Shown here: one piece after another, positions 1 through 9,247 of the stretch | Layout: the number at the start of each line of letters is the position of its first letter | Position numbering within the stretch: position 1 is the first letter of the stretch | Source: Sporosarcina sp. | GTDB taxonomy: Bacteria; Bacillota; Bacilli; Bacillales_A; Planococcaceae | Length of the DNA stretch: 59,744 bases | Direction of reading: 5' to 3' | NCBI GenBank assembly: GCA_029257435.1 | Contig: JARIBI010000043.1 | Span: 1 to 59,744 of the forward strand | Notes under the pieces: generated by a model | The model's database searches: none | The model's input: the letters and a program-made list of their open reading frames with translations, nothing else | Told to the model about the DNA's origin: nothing | Position numbers and translations under genes: made by a program

Positions 1-228
1 GTTTTTGCTCATGACAAAAAGCGCGGAGACCATATTACAGACGCATTAGATACTGAGAAAGCTGGCATGAAAGAACAAGGCTTCCTCGATTCAATGAAGA
101 ACATGTTCAGCTCTCGCGGAGATGAACTTCGCAGCAAAATGAGCGGGGCTGGTCTTACTGAAGAAGATGCAGCAGCTGCAGAGAGCGAACTCGACAAAGG
201 AAAACTTGTTGTTATTGCAAATAAATAA
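1..228 (+). CDS. General stress protein, YflT/Gsp17M-like, 5' end outside window
   Basis: The window opens inside this gene. Seventy-five codons remain in frame 1, ending at TAA 226-228. The visible part starts VFAHDKKRGDHIT, has a hydrophilic, Ser/Glu/Ala-rich middle and ends in a short strand, GKLVVIANK. This is typical of the C-terminal half of small cytoplasmic general stress proteins of the YflT/Gsp17M type, which in Bacillus respond to heat, salt and starvation. Their biochemical role is not known. The promoter lies outside the window, so sigma-B control cannot be checked here. A strong hairpin terminator follows 16 bases after the stop. The family call rests on overall resemblance of a partial sequence. 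Confidence 0.6.
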   Translation, partial: VFAHDKKRGDHITDALDTEKAGMKEQGFLDSMKNMFSSRGDELRSKMSGAGLTEEDAAAAESELDKGKLVVIANK

Positions 229-243
229 GACCTATTAAAACCA

Positions 244-279
244 AGCACAACCTCGTTCGTTCACGAGGTTGTGCTTTTT
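244..279 (+). terminator. Intrinsic terminator after the stress protein gene
   Basis: A 12-bp perfect stem (AGCACAACCTCG with CGAGGTTGTGCT) with an 8-base loop is followed by five T. It ends the upstream transcript, and the next gene starts only about 60 bases later. Confidence 0.9.
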
Positions 280-337
280 GAATGTGCAAAAACTGAAGAA
301 TTTAGGTATGATGGTGGATGGAAAGCAGGTGCAGTGC

Positions 338-706
338 ATGGAACGTCATTTAGGGAAGATTGGTTTATTTACTGGATTGTCAACGCTCGTCCTCTTAATT
401 GTCGGAGTTCGAACGATTAGTGGAGTAGAATTAGGATGGAAAAATTATTTAGCCTTCTCCGTTTTTGGATTAACAGTGGGTCTCATTGCGCTATTACTTT
501 TGTTTTATAAGCTTCGTATCGCGTTTTGGTTTTTTATGGCCGGAATGGTTATCAGTTTTGAAGAGTTCTTTCGCAGTATCATTACGATTGAAGGAGAACT
601 GGGGCAATCTATTGGTGTTCTATCAGTTTACATATTCTCCTCATTCAGTTTAGGATTAGGATTGATTGTCCAATTTATTAGTATCCTCATGAAAAAGAAT
701 AAGTAA
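338..706 (+). CDS. Small integral membrane protein, unknown function
   Basis: About 122 residues, very hydrophobic, with four likely membrane helices (roughly residues 8-27, 37-57, 63-80 and 95-115) and a basic C-terminus (MKKNK) expected to sit in the cytoplasm. The frame is open from 269, but that part overlaps the preceding terminator. The ATG at 338 has AGGTG six bases upstream, so it is preferred; an ATG at 308 is the alternative. No motif identifies a function. It stands alone between two terminators and is therefore probably monocistronic. Confidence 0.6.
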   Translation: MERHLGKIGLFTGLSTLVLLIVGVRTISGVELGWKNYLAFSVFGLTVGLIALLLLFYKLRIAFWFFMAGMVISFEEFFRSIITIEGELGQSIGVLSVYIFSSFSLGLGLIVQFISILMKKNK

Positions 707-713
707 CACGCAC

Positions 714-755
714 AAAAAAGCAGAACAGAGGCAAAGACCTCTCGTTCTGCTTTTT
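714..755. terminator. Bidirectional terminator between the membrane protein gene and rlmN
   Basis: A stem built of AAAAAAGCAGAAC and GTTCTGCTTTTT, with an inner AGAGG/CCTCT pair, has A/T tails on both sides. It can serve the plus-strand gene before it and the minus-strand rlmN after it. Confidence 0.85.
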
Positions 756-774
756 CGATAAAAAGAGTCGTACC

Positions 775-1839
775 TTATACTGCCTTTTCTTTCTTAATTT
801 GCTTACTTCGCAGTTGTCCGCAAGCTGCATCGATGTCGGTACCTTGCTCCATCCGAACGCCACAGTTAATGCCTTTTTTCTTTAGCGTTTCATAGAACTT
901 CTTAATATTTGCAGTTTCACTTCTTGTATATTGGTCATGTTCATCCACTGGGTTATATGGGATTAGGTTAACGTATGACAAGTGACGTTTGTTATAAAGC
1001 AACTTAGCGAGCTGTTCTGCTTCAGCAACGTGATCATTGACGTCATTTAGCAAGATGTACTCGAATGTGATTCGACGATTTGTTGTTTCCAAGTAATAGT
1101 CAATCGCATCCATTAACTTTTCAATCGGGTAGGCGCGGTTGATTTTCATGATTCTTGTGCGCAGCTCATTGTTAGGCGCATGCAACGACACCGCCAAATT
1201 GATTTGGATGTTTTCATTTGCAAAGTCACGGATTTTCGGAGTAAGGCCACTGGTTGACACGGTAATATGACGTGCACCAATCATCAACCCTTTTTGGTCA
1301 TTGACCACTCGCAAGAAGTCCATCAAGTTATCGTAGTTATCAAATGGTTCCCCAATTCCCATAACAACGATATGGCTTACACGTTCTTCGTTGCCTTTCA
1401 TGTCCAAGTGATGCTGTACATTCATGATTTGTTCAACAATTTCTCCCGAGTTCAAATCACGGTTTTTCTTTAACAATCCACTTGCACAGAAACTGCAGCC
1501 GATGTTACACCCTACTTGTGTCGTTACGCAGACTGAATGACCATAAGGGAACTTCATCAATACCGTTTCAATTAAATTCCCGTCTTGCATTTTAAATAGG
1601 AACTTAATCGTACCGTCTTCAGATTCTTGTTTAACTTCCTGGACAAGTGACTGAATGACATAGTTTTCTTCCAGCAATTCCACACAGTCGCTATTAATGT
1701 TTTTCATCTCTGAAAACTCTGTAACCCGCTTTTTATATAACCAATCCCATACTTGTGCAGCACGGAATTTCTTTTGCCCATTTTCTATAAGCCAATCCGT
1801 AAGTTGTTCAAATGTTAGACCATATATTGATTTTTTCAT
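775..1839 (-). CDS. rlmN: Dual-specificity 23S rRNA A2503 / tRNA A37 C2-methyltransferase RlmN
   Basis: A radical-SAM enzyme that methylates C2 of adenosine 2503 in 23S rRNA, and in many bacteria A37 of some tRNAs, helping translational accuracy. The 354-residue product has the family's usual length. The [4Fe-4S]-binding CX3CX2C motif is at C111, C115 and C118. C104 and C340 (in the context DIDAACGQL) match the two cysteines used for methyl transfer in this family, and the SAM-binding GIGEP motif lies near residue 162. The ATG start gives the expected N-terminus. The nearest minus-strand gene upstream ends in its own terminator, so rlmN is probably transcribed alone. Confidence 0.95.
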   Translation of the reverse strand: MKKSIYGLTFEQLTDWLIENGQKKFRAAQVWDWLYKKRVTEFSEMKNINSDCVELLEENYVIQSLVQEVKQESEDGTIKFLFKMQDGNLIETVLMKFPYGHSVCVTTQVGCNIGCSFCASGLLKKNRDLNSGEIVEQIMNVQHHLDMKGNEERVSHIVVMGIGEPFDNYDNLMDFLRVVNDQKGLMIGARHITVSTSGLTPKIRDFANENIQINLAVSLHAPNNELRTRIMKINRAYPIEKLMDAIDYYLETTNRRITFEYILLNDVNDHVAEAEQLAKLLYNKRHLSYVNLIPYNPVDEHDQYTRSETANIKKFYETLKKKGINCGVRMEQGTDIDAACGQLRSKQIKKEKAV

Positions 1840-1916
1840 TAGACATCCTCATTTCAGATAATGCATTTCATCCGTCCATTGTACAGGATTGTCACTCAAG
1901 ACACAACGGGAATGGA

Positions 1917-1953
1917 TTAAAAAAAACAGCGCTCTGAAGCAGAGTCGCTGTTT
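1917..1953 (-). terminator. Terminator of the phnA-type operon
   Basis: Read on the minus strand, a stem of AACAGCG-CTCTG type around a short loop is followed by a run of eight T. It lies directly downstream of the small membrane protein gene. Confidence 0.85.
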
Positions 1954-1954
1954 G

Positions 1955-2143
1955 TTACTTATTTTGATTCACTTTCTTTTCGATTCTCAGCTTTGCAATG
2001 AATGCCACAATATTCAGCAATGCAATGACAGCCAGCAAAATTCCAACGCCTGTATGGCCATCTGCATAACGGTTCCATGCAAAATAACTGAGCAGGACTG
2101 CAAAAACGATATCTACGGTTTTAGAGTTAAATAAGTTCATCAT
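1955..2143 (-). CDS. Small membrane protein downstream of phnA-type gene
   Basis: Sixty-two residues with two likely membrane helices (about residues 10-27 and 32-50) and a basic tail, IEKKVNQNK. The ATG has AAGGG eight bases upstream, and that site overlaps the stop of the phnA-type gene, so the two are co-transcribed and probably translationally coupled. A terminator follows immediately. No known family is recognised. Its tight pairing with the zinc-ribbon protein is the only hint about its role. Confidence 0.7.
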   Translation of the reverse strand: MMNLFNSKTVDIVFAVLLSYFAWNRYADGHTGVGILLAVIALLNIVAFIAKLRIEKKVNQNK

Positions 2144-2147
2144 AAAG

Positions 2148-2489
2148 TTAACCCTTTTTGACGAATTCGGATTTTAGTTTCATAGCACCGAATCCAGTAA
2201 TTTTACAATCAATGTTGTGATCGCCTTCTACAAGACGAATCCCTTTTACTTTTGTTCCGATTTTCAAAACAGATGAACTGCCTTTTACTTTCAAGTCTTT
2301 AATGACGGTCACGGTATCTCCATCTTGCAATGGATTTCCATTCGCATCTTTGACATCCATTTGTTCTGCTTGAACGAGCTCTTCTCCCGCAGTCCACTCA
2401 TACGCACATTCTGGACATACTAACTGCAAACCATCCTCATACGTATAGGGTGACCCGCATTGCGGACAATTTGGTAATTGCTCTGTCAT
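2148..2489 (-). CDS. phnA: PhnA/YjdM-type zinc-ribbon protein
   Basis: A 113-residue cytoplasmic protein with an N-terminal zinc ribbon (C8, C11, C25, C28) and a C-terminal all-beta PhnA domain containing the typical [20 protein letters not shown] stretch. Despite its historical name, linked to alkylphosphonate uptake, the family is widespread and its real function is unsettled. The start is supported by GGGGGAG upstream of the ATG. A short inverted repeat (GACTCC/GGAGTC) lies between this gene and hisC, but it lacks a T tail, so read-through from the histidine operon is possible. A TATAGT box in the same gap could be a separate promoter. Confidence 0.85.
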   Translation of the reverse strand: MTEQLPNCPQCGSPYTYEDGLQLVCPECAYEWTAGEELVQAEQMDVKDANGNPLQDGDTVTVIKDLKVKGSSSVLKIGTKVKGIRLVEGDHNIDCKITGFGAMKLKSEFVKKG

Positions 2490-2575
2490 TCCAACTCCCC
2501 CATTCTCTATCTGACTCCACTATACCAAACAAAAGGAGTCACGGGAGAACTATTTCAGACGCCAATGTGTCGATC

Positions 2576-3646
2576 TTAATTCGTCCACGCACTGACCAAG
2601 TCAAACAATTGTTGAAAGAACATTCCCATTTCATCATCCGAACCGATTGTTACACGCAGCCACTCTTCAGTCTCAGGTTTTGAAAAATGACGAACGAGGA
2701 TTTTTTTATCTTTTAAACTTTTATGGAGTTGTTCTGCAGGAATATCCGGATGATGGACGAATAAGAAATTCGCAGCAGAAGGCAATACTTTGAATCCAAC
2801 AGATTCGAACACATTTCTCGATTGTTCACGTGTACGAATTATTGCTTGAACAGTCGTGCGGAAATAGTCGGAGTCCTTAACAGATGCAACACCAGCAGCC
2901 AATGCTAACTGATCGATTGTGTAGGAATTGAATGAGTTTTTAATACGGTTCAGCGCTTCAATCATCTTAACAGAGCCAATTGCATACCCGATTCGAAGTC
3001 CCGCCAGCGAACGAGATTTTGACATGGTACGGGTTATCAGCAAATTGTCGAAACGCTCGAGTAAAGGAATCGCTGTGTCCCCGCCAAAATCGATATAGGC
3101 TTCATCTATAATCACAGGACGTCCCTTATTTTCGCCAGCAATCTTTGCAATCGATTCGAGCGATAGTGCAATCCCTGTAGGTGCATTCGGATTCGGAAAA
3201 ATGACTCCCCCATCCGACTGATAAAAAGCTTCTGCATTCAAAGCAAAGTCTTCCTGAAGTGGGATGCGTTCATATGGAATATTAAACAGTACTGCGTAAG
3301 TTGGATAAAACGAATAGGTAATTGCAGGGAATCGAATCGTTTTGCCTGGTGTGAAAAACGCCATGAACGAAAATGCCAATACTTCATCGGATCCATTCCC
3401 GATGAAAACTTGATCCGCCGACACGCGATGCAAATCAGCAAGAGCGACTCGAAGCTTTTCCGGATCGGACTCTGGATATTTGCGCAGATTGGATGTGAGT
3501 GCCTGTTGCAATGCTTCAAATACCATAGGACTTGGCCTGTAAGGATTTTCGTTGGTGTTCAACTTAATCCAGCCTTCTCCATTCACTTGTTCGCCTGGTA
3601 TGTAAGGATCAGTTCGCCGGACCATGTCGCTCCATAATTCATTCAC
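2576..3646 (-). CDS. hisC: Histidinol-phosphate aminotransferase
   Basis: A PLP enzyme that converts imidazole-acetol phosphate and glutamate to histidinol phosphate. The 356 residues match the family length. K210, in [14 protein letters not shown], is the Schiff-base lysine; D181 and Y184 (DEAYIDF) contact the cofactor; the PNPNAPTG motif is present. Last gene of the his operon: its ATG overlaps the hisIE stop by four bases (ATGA), implying translational coupling. In B. subtilis hisC sits in the trp supra-operon, so its place here in the his operon is a real arrangement difference. The paralogous use for aromatic amino acids seen in Bacillus cannot be excluded. Confidence 0.95.
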   Translation of the reverse strand: MNELWSDMVRRTDPYIPGEQVNGEGWIKLNTNENPYRPSPMVFEALQQALTSNLRKYPESDPEKLRVALADLHRVSADQVFIGNGSDEVLAFSFMAFFTPGKTIRFPAITYSFYPTYAVLFNIPYERIPLQEDFALNAEAFYQSDGGVIFPNPNAPTGIALSLESIAKIAGENKGRPVIIDEAYIDFGGDTAIPLLERFDNLLITRTMSKSRSLAGLRIGYAIGSVKMIEALNRIKNSFNSYTIDQLALAAGVASVKDSDYFRTTVQAIIRTREQSRNVFESVGFKVLPSAANFLFVHHPDIPAEQLHKSLKDKKILVRHFSKPETEEWLRVTIGSDDEMGMFFQQLFDLVSAWTN

Positions 3647-4281
3647 TGAATTCCCTCCTCCTCCATTCGACGAGACTTCAATACATATTTTACGTCTTCA
3701 ATGGACAGACCTAATTCCTCCATCAACACAAGAATGTGATAGGTCAAATCCGCAAGTTCATTCGCCGTTTCATTCAAGTCATTGTTCTTAGCTCCAATTA
3801 CTACTTCCGTTGTTTCCTCTCCTACTTTTTTCAAAATTTTATCGATTCCTTCACGGAAAAGATAGGTTGTATACGCACCTTCTTTAGGATTGTTTTTCCT
3901 ATTCTGGATTTGTTTCGCGACTTGTTGGATGACGGTTCTTTTGTTCCGGATGTCTTCAGAATCTTCCCTGGAAAAGCACGAGTCAGTACCTAAATGACAT
4001 GCGGGTCCCTGTGCCTCCACTTGAACTAAAATTGTATCTCGATCGCAATCGATATCCAGCTGTTTTACGATTTGCCGATTGCCAGATGTCGCGCCTTTGT
4101 TCCACAGCTCTTTCCGCGATCGGCTATAGAACCATGTCTCTCCTGTATCTATCGTCTTCTCAAGAGATTCGTCATTCATATAGCCAAGCATCAGCACTGT
4201 GCCAGTTTGTGCGTCTTGAATGATTGCAGGAACTAAGCCTTCACTGTTATAACGGATAGTTTTACCGTTCACTCGAAACAC
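3643..4281 (-). CDS. hisIE: Bifunctional phosphoribosyl-AMP cyclohydrolase / phosphoribosyl-ATP pyrophosphatase
   Basis: Catalyses steps 2 and 3 of histidine synthesis. The 212-residue product carries an N-terminal HisI domain (about residues 1-120) with the metal-binding [13 protein letters not shown] segment and the CHLGTDSCF motif, and a C-terminal HisE domain (about 125-212) with the acidic [12 protein letters not shown] helix typical of MazG-like pyrophosphatases. The fused form is usual in Bacillales. The gene overlaps hisF by 20 bases upstream and hisC by 4 downstream, so it is an internal operon gene. Confidence 0.95.
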   Translation of the reverse strand: MFRVNGKTIRYNSEGLVPAIIQDAQTGTVLMLGYMNDESLEKTIDTGETWFYSRSRKELWNKGATSGNRQIVKQLDIDCDRDTILVQVEAQGPACHLGTDSCFSREDSEDIRNKRTVIQQVAKQIQNRKNNPKEGAYTTYLFREGIDKILKKVGEETTEVVIGAKNNDLNETANELADLTYHILVLMEELGLSIEDVKYVLKSRRMEEEGIQ

Positions 4282-5014
4282 CCCTCGCTGCTTCCTTCAA
4301 ATCAGCTAGCGAAACGATATCAAAGTGCAAGATGGATGCAACGAGTGCTGATTGTGCCCGAGTTTGTTCAAACACCTCATGGATGTGCTCTGCACTGCCT
4401 GCTCCCCCGCTTGCCACCACTGGGATCGGTACTGAATCCGCCACCAGCTTAGTGAGTTCAAGATTATAGCCATTTCTCATCCCGTCTTCATCGATGCAGT
4501 TTAGTACAATCTCTCCAGCACCCAGCTGCGCTCCTTTTTTCGCCCATTCGATAGCATCCATTCCTGTATCTTGCATACCTGCCTTCGCAAATACGGTCCA
4601 TTGTCCAGATTCAGATTGACTGACATCCATGGACAGCATGATTCGGCCGGAACCGTACCTTTCAGATGCTTCACGGAGTAAATCAGGATTGTTTAGCGCT
4701 CCACTGTTTATAGAAACTTTGTCCGCTCCAGCTTCAATTGCTAGTTCTACGTCTGAAAGTGTTTGAATCCCACCGCCAACGATGAAAGGAATTTCGATGC
4801 TTTCTCCGATTTGACGAATTAAATCCAGGAACATTCCGCGCTGTTGCACAGTAGCAGAAATGTCATAGAATACTAATTCATCTGCACCTTCCGCTTCGTA
4901 TTTTTTTGCGAGTTCCAGTGGATCAGCAAGCTCTTTCACATCTTGAAACTTCTTCCCCTTTACTACACGTTTATTGTCTATATCTAAGCATGCAATGATT
5001 TTTCGTTTCGTCAT
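4262..5014 (-). CDS. hisF: Imidazole glycerol phosphate synthase cyclase subunit HisF
   Basis: A TIM barrel that cyclises PRFAR with ammonia to imidazole glycerol phosphate and AICAR. The 250 residues keep the two catalytic aspartates, D11 (ACLDI) and D130 (SMDV), as well as E46 and K99, two of the residues that gate the ammonia channel in Thermotoga HisF. Several normally conserved spots differ: the usual LTSxDxDG stretch reads LNCIDEDG, and the DAK after the second catalytic aspartate reads DVS. Its normal partner, the glutaminase HisH, is not encoded in this operon. hisF abuts hisA with no gap and overlaps hisIE by 20 bases. I have no doubt about the family; whether it works with or without a glutaminase cannot be told from sequence. 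Confidence 0.9.
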   Translation of the reverse strand: MTKRKIIACLDIDNKRVVKGKKFQDVKELADPLELAKKYEAEGADELVFYDISATVQQRGMFLDLIRQIGESIEIPFIVGGGIQTLSDVELAIEAGADKVSINSGALNNPDLLREASERYGSGRIMLSMDVSQSESGQWTVFAKAGMQDTGMDAIEWAKKGAQLGAGEIVLNCIDEDGMRNGYNLELTKLVADSVPIPVVASGGAGSAEHIHEVFEQTRAQSALVASILHFDIVSLADLKEAARGVSSER

Positions 5015-5725
5015 TTAAAGGACCTCCATCATTTTTTGGAATCGAGTTTCGTTTTCATAGATTGCTTTGCCAACAATGGCACCATATAGAGAATCCTGTT
5101 TCAGCTTTACGACATCTTGCACAGTGGTTACACCACCTGAAGCGATAATATCTATCTCCGTTTCGTTCTGTAATTTTTGAAGCTCTTCAAAATTAGGTCC
5201 AGAGAGCATTCCATCCTTTGCAATGTCTGTATAGATAATGGTTTGAACCCCTTCTTGCTCCAATTTCCGAACCAATGAAGAGACATCAGTTGCGGAGTCT
5301 TCTGTCCATCCGGCAATTGTGGGGATGCCGTTTTTAGCGTCAATGGAAACAGCCACTTGTTGACCGAATCGGGAAATCGCTTGTTTCAATAATTCAGGAT
5401 TATTAATAGCAGATGTCCCTAGAATGACCCGCTCTACTCCATTTGTTAAGTAATCTTCAATTGTCTCAAGAGAACGAATTCCGCCGCCTGCTTGTACAGG
5501 AAGTTGCAATGCAGATGCCAGTTCGATAATCAAGTCACGATTAACGGATTGCCCTGTTTTAGCCCCTTCTAGATCGACGACGTGCAGCCATGACGCACCT
5601 TGAGACATCCACTTTTTACCGATTTCAAGCGGTGACTCGTGATAAATCGTTTCCTGATTGAAATCTCCTTGAACTAAACGCACACATTTGCCATTTTGAA
5701 TATCAATTGCTGGAAACAGAATCAT
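5015..5725 (-). CDS. hisA: ProFAR isomerase (phosphoribosylformimino-AICAR ribotide isomerase)
   Basis: Isomerises ProFAR to PRFAR, the substrate of HisF. This is a 236-residue TIM barrel with the catalytic aspartates in PAIDIQNGKCVRL (near residue 8) and in TDIAKDGMLSGPN, and the phosphate-binding GGGIRS and ASGGV loops. SD GGGGAGAA precedes the ATG by nine bases. The stop of hisB is only 27 bases upstream. In most Bacillales hisH would lie in that gap, but there is no room for it here. Confidence 0.95.
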   Translation of the reverse strand: MILFPAIDIQNGKCVRLVQGDFNQETIYHESPLEIGKKWMSQGASWLHVVDLEGAKTGQSVNRDLIIELASALQLPVQAGGGIRSLETIEDYLTNGVERVILGTSAINNPELLKQAISRFGQQVAVSIDAKNGIPTIAGWTEDSATDVSSLVRKLEQEGVQTIIYTDIAKDGMLSGPNFEELQKLQNETEIDIIASGGVTTVQDVVKLKQDSLYGAIVGKAIYENETRFQKMMEVL

Positions 5726-5752
5726 TTTTATTTCTCCCCTTCCCTATATCTC

Positions 5753-6334
5753 CTACAACATTCCTTTAGTTGACGGGATGCCTTTTCGTTCGTTTTTAGC
5801 TGCCGCAATACGGATTGCGCGGCCAAATCCTTTGAAAATGGATTCTAAAATATGATGGCTGTTTTTTCCGTACTGTAAATTGATATGCAGTGTCACCCCC
5901 GCGTGTCGGGTAAACGCTAGAAAGAATTCTTCAGCAAGTTCAGTGTCGAAATCTCCAATCTTATCTTTCAGTCCATCAACATGATAAACAAGAAACGATC
6001 TGCCGCTAATATCCATTGATACAGCAGATAGTGCTTCATCCATAGGAACTGTCACTGAAGCATATCGCTCGATGCTTTCTTTGGTTCCAAGAGATTCTTT
6101 AAATGCAATTCCAAGGGCAATCCCAACATCTTCGACACTATGATGCTGATCCGTTTCCAAATCTCCTTTACACGTCACTTGTAAATCCAGGCCGCCATGC
6201 ATCGTTGCAAGTACAAGCATGTGATCGAGAAATCCAACTCCAGTATGGATATCACTCTTTCCTGATCCATCTAACGCTAACTTCATTCTAATATCCGTTT
6301 CAGCAGTTTTCCGTTCAATTGTCGCTGTCCTCAT
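5753..6334 (-). CDS. hisB: Imidazoleglycerol-phosphate dehydratase
   Basis: Mn-dependent dehydratase acting after the HisF step. This is the monofunctional 193-residue form, without the phosphatase domain found in E. coli. The two family motifs are present: DQHHSVED at residues 62-69 and KNSHHILESIFKGFGRA near the C-terminus; their histidines and glutamates bind the metal. Its start overlaps the hisD stop by four bases, and it ends 27 bases before hisA. Confidence 0.96.
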   Translation of the reverse strand: MRTATIERKTAETDIRMKLALDGSGKSDIHTGVGFLDHMLVLATMHGGLDLQVTCKGDLETDQHHSVEDVGIALGIAFKESLGTKESIERYASVTVPMDEALSAVSMDISGRSFLVYHVDGLKDKIGDFDTELAEEFFLAFTRHAGVTLHINLQYGKNSHHILESIFKGFGRAIRIAAAKNERKGIPSTKGML

Positions 6335-7608
6335 TCTGATTCCTCCTGTGTCCGAACTCGAATCGCTTGCGCATGGCCCGTAAGCTGCTCAGTGTTAGCG
6401 AGTTCAATAATTGCATTTGAGACGTGTTCAAGTGCATTCTCCGTATAGCGAATAATGCTCGTTTTTTTCATGAAGTCATATACGCCTAAAGACGATGAAA
6501 ATTTTGCAGTTCCACTAGTCGGCAGCGTATGATTCGGTCCTGCCATATAATCGCCTAGTGCTTCCGGCGAGTAAGCTCCAAGAAAAATCGCTCCTGCGTT
6601 TTCAATATCATCGAGTCTGTTTTCAGGATTGGCTGTCATGATCTCTAAATGCTCCGGTGCGAGTTCATTAATTATGTCAATCGCTTCATTTTCAGATTCG
6701 ACAACCGCGATCCAGCCATTTGTTTGGATAGACTTTTTGGCGATTTCCATTCTATCCATAAGTTCCAATTGCCGATAGACTTCTGTAGAAAGTGCTTCGG
6801 CAATTTGTATGGAAGGTACAAGACAACAAGCAGATGCGTCTTCATCGTGTTCCGCTTGAGCTAATAAATCCGCAGCGGCAAATTTCAAATTCGAATATTC
6901 GTCTGCCCATATACAAACTTCACTCGGACCTGCGATCATATCGATGGAAACATCCCCAAACACAAGCTTCTTCGCACAGGCCACATAAGCATTTCCCGGA
7001 CCTGTAATTTTGAGTACGGACTGGATTGACTCCGTACCGTATGCGAGTGCTGCAATCGCCTGTGCCCCCCCAACTTTATAAATCTCATCGACTCCGCATA
7101 GATCCGCAGCAACTAAAACGGCCGCGTTAACAGTTCCATCGGCTTGCGGCGGAGTCGTGAGAACAAGCCGTTTCACGCCTGCGATTTTTGCGGGAATTGC
7201 GTTCATCAAAACTGTAGACGGATAAGATGCTTTCCCTCCAGGTATGTAAATTCCTGCAGAGGCGAGCGGGCGTACTTGCTGTCCAAGATAAACACCTTCT
7301 TCAGGTTCAATCCGCCAGCTTTCCTCTTTTTGCTGTTCATGAAATCGTTGAATACGTTCTTTTGCGTCTTTCATTGCCTGAAGTAATGTTGAAGAAACTT
7401 TCTGATGAGCATCCAAAATCTCTTGTTTAGACACTTGGAGAGTTTGTATCGTAACCCCGTCAAACCGTTCAGTCAGCGCTAGAAGTTCAGCATCTTGAAA
7501 TATTTTGACGCGGTCAATGATTGTTCTTACCGTTTCTTCAACGAAAGAAGCGGATGTCCGGCGGGCAATCCTTTTGGTGATTTGGTCACGCGTTGTTATG
7601 ATCTGCAC
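6331..7608 (-). CDS. hisD: Histidinol dehydrogenase
   Basis: Zinc- and NAD-dependent four-electron oxidation of histidinol to histidine, the last step of the pathway. The 425 residues match the family. Visible are YIPGGKASYPSTVLMNAIPA, the NAD-site GPGNAYVA motif, AGPSE, the zinc ligands Q251 and H254 in LLAQAEHDED, the catalytic EH pair in ELAPEHLE, and GPNHTLPTSG. The start is a GTG at 7608, inside the hisG end (23-base overlap), with a weak SD about 12 bases upstream. No ATG close by would give a better N-terminus. Confidence 0.95.
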   Translation of the reverse strand: MQIITTRDQITKRIARRTSASFVEETVRTIIDRVKIFQDAELLALTERFDGVTIQTLQVSKQEILDAHQKVSSTLLQAMKDAKERIQRFHEQQKEESWRIEPEEGVYLGQQVRPLASAGIYIPGGKASYPSTVLMNAIPAKIAGVKRLVLTTPPQADGTVNAAVLVAADLCGVDEIYKVGGAQAIAALAYGTESIQSVLKITGPGNAYVACAKKLVFGDVSIDMIAGPSEVCIWADEYSNLKFAAADLLAQAEHDEDASACCLVPSIQIAEALSTEVYRQLELMDRMEIAKKSIQTNGWIAVVESENEAIDIINELAPEHLEIMTANPENRLDDIENAGAIFLGAYSPEALGDYMAGPNHTLPTSGTAKFSSSLGVYDFMKKTSIIRYTENALEHVSNAIIELANTEQLTGHAQAIRVRTQEESE

Positions 7609-8239
7609 TTCGTTCGTCCACTCCCTTTTTCAAAAGGTCTATACACGTCTTCACTTCAGCTGTTTTCGTTGCATAACTTGCTTTATTTACGATGACACGC
7701 GTACTTACTTTTGCAATTTCACGTAAAACAACCAATCCGTTATCTCTAAGTGTCGAGCCCGTTTCGACGATATCGACAATGACGTCTGATAGACCAGCAA
7801 TCGGTGCAAGTTCAATCGATCCATTCAAACGGCTGATTTCGGTCCGGATTCCTGCTTGATCGAAATAGTTCTTTGCAATCGCTGGATATTTAGTGGCAAC
7901 AGAAAGTGATTTCGTATCTGCAGGGAAACTATCGGAGAACCCAGCGACGACTAACCGACATTTCCCGAACCCCAAGTCTTGCAGCTCGTAGACGTCTTTA
8001 CCATCTTCCATAATCGTATCTTTCCCGACGATTCCGATATCGGCTGCACCCTTTTCTACATAAGTCGGAACATCTGCTGCTTTGACGAACAACAATTGAA
8101 AGTCCTCACTTAAACTCGTGATGACTAATTTCCGTTCATCGTACAGCGTATCGGGGAAAGCGATTCCTCCTTCAGACAAGAGCTCTCTCGCTTTTTCTGC
8201 AATTCTGCCTTTAGCGACTGCGATTTTCATTGGCACCAT
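7586..8239 (-). CDS. hisG: ATP phosphoribosyltransferase, short form (catalytic subunit)
   Basis: First committed step: ATP plus PRPP gives phosphoribosyl-ATP. At 217 residues this is the short HisG form, which lacks the C-terminal regulatory domain and needs HisZ; hisZ is the gene just upstream. Motifs include VAKGRI near the N-terminus, GIVGKDT and the PRPP-binding DIVETGSTLRDNG. Two starts are possible: ATG at 8239 (GGGGGAG ten bases upstream) and an ATG three codons later, which gives the canonical MKIAVAKG start. The reading frame is not in doubt. Confidence 0.95.
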   Translation of the reverse strand: MVPMKIAVAKGRIAEKARELLSEGGIAFPDTLYDERKLVITSLSEDFQLLFVKAADVPTYVEKGAADIGIVGKDTIMEDGKDVYELQDLGFGKCRLVVAGFSDSFPADTKSLSVATKYPAIAKNYFDQAGIRTEISRLNGSIELAPIAGLSDVIVDIVETGSTLRDNGLVVLREIAKVSTRVIVNKASYATKTAEVKTCIDLLKKGVDERSADHNNA

Positions 8240-8265
8240 AACCTTTCATCTCCCCCTTCATCCCA

Positions 8266-9207
8266 TTATTTTTTAGCTAAAAAAATCGCTTCCACATCAA
8301 AGGCGAATCCAACCGCTGGCAATTGTGCATGAAACTTTCGACTTACCTCATCATATCGACCACCCATTAGCAGCGGCTTTCCGACAGCGTTACTGAATCC
8401 CTGAAATTGGATTCCTGAATAATAGTCCATATCGTTGACCATACCGAGGTCGACTGTTACGTGACTTTCATAGCCTGATTCAACGATCAGTCCGTACACA
8501 GCTTCCATATGTTGCATGATCGCAGTCATTTGATGATTCATAGAATACTTTCGAAACCGCTTGAAAACAGATGGTGCATCCCCATATGAAAAAGCCGTTT
8601 CAAGAAGCCTTTCACTTATCGTTTCATCCGTATTATTTTGCTTAAGAAAATCAGCTAGCCCACTGCTGTTTTTCATTTGAATAAACGTTTTCACTTGCAG
8701 CTGTTCCTTTGCAGTCAATTGAAGAATCCGATTCAGTTCAGATAGAATTCCCGCGTGACCAAGTTCAATTTTAAAATCATTCAGTCCTAATTCAGTAAGT
8801 GCCTGACAGGCGAGGACAATCACTTCTGCATCATTTTCAGCAGATTGGTGACTGAATAACTCGATTCCCGCTTGCCTGCGTTCGGTCGGAATCGTCAAAT
8901 CATCCGACTGACGGAAGACAGATTGTATATACCAGCAACGAATTTCTTTATATAAGTTTTTATAAATCGATGCAAGTTCCCGCATTAGCGGGATTGTCAC
9001 GTCTGGCCGCAATACTAAAATGTCTCCAGTATGGTCGATCAGTTTCAAAAGACTTTTGCGGCTTTGAGCAGTTTGGAGAGATTCATATGTTTCGTAACTC
9101 TCGAGAACTGGTAAATTGACTTCACAGTATCCTTTCGGTAAAAAGGACTTTCGAAAGACTTCTCGTAATTCGCACTCCTCTTCAGCCGATTGAAATAAAT
9201 TTCTCAA
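8266..9207 (-). CDS. hisZ: ATP phosphoribosyltransferase regulatory subunit
   Basis: A histidyl-tRNA-synthetase-like protein that binds HisG_S to form the active, histidine-inhibited complex. It has class II synthetase-like motifs (ILVLRPDVTIPLMRELAS near the N-terminus; VGKPLLMGGRYDEV near the C-terminus) but lacks a tRNA anticodon domain. At 313 residues it is shorter than the roughly 390-residue Bacillus form. It starts with TTG, and AAAGGAG lies seven bases upstream. First gene of the his operon. The leader is too short for a T-box; control more likely acts at the inverted repeat over its promoter. Confidence 0.92.
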   Translation of the reverse strand: MRNLFQSAEEECELREVFRKSFLPKGYCEVNLPVLESYETYESLQTAQSRKSLLKLIDHTGDILVLRPDVTIPLMRELASIYKNLYKEIRCWYIQSVFRQSDDLTIPTERRQAGIELFSHQSAENDAEVIVLACQALTELGLNDFKIELGHAGILSELNRILQLTAKEQLQVKTFIQMKNSSGLADFLKQNNTDETISERLLETAFSYGDAPSVFKRFRKYSMNHQMTAIMQHMEAVYGLIVESGYESHVTVDLGMVNDMDYYSGIQFQGFSNAVGKPLLMGGRYDEVSRKFHAQLPAVGFAFDVEAIFLAKK

Positions 9208-9247
9208 ACAACCGCTCCTTTCACTTCATTACTTTACTACGATGAAG

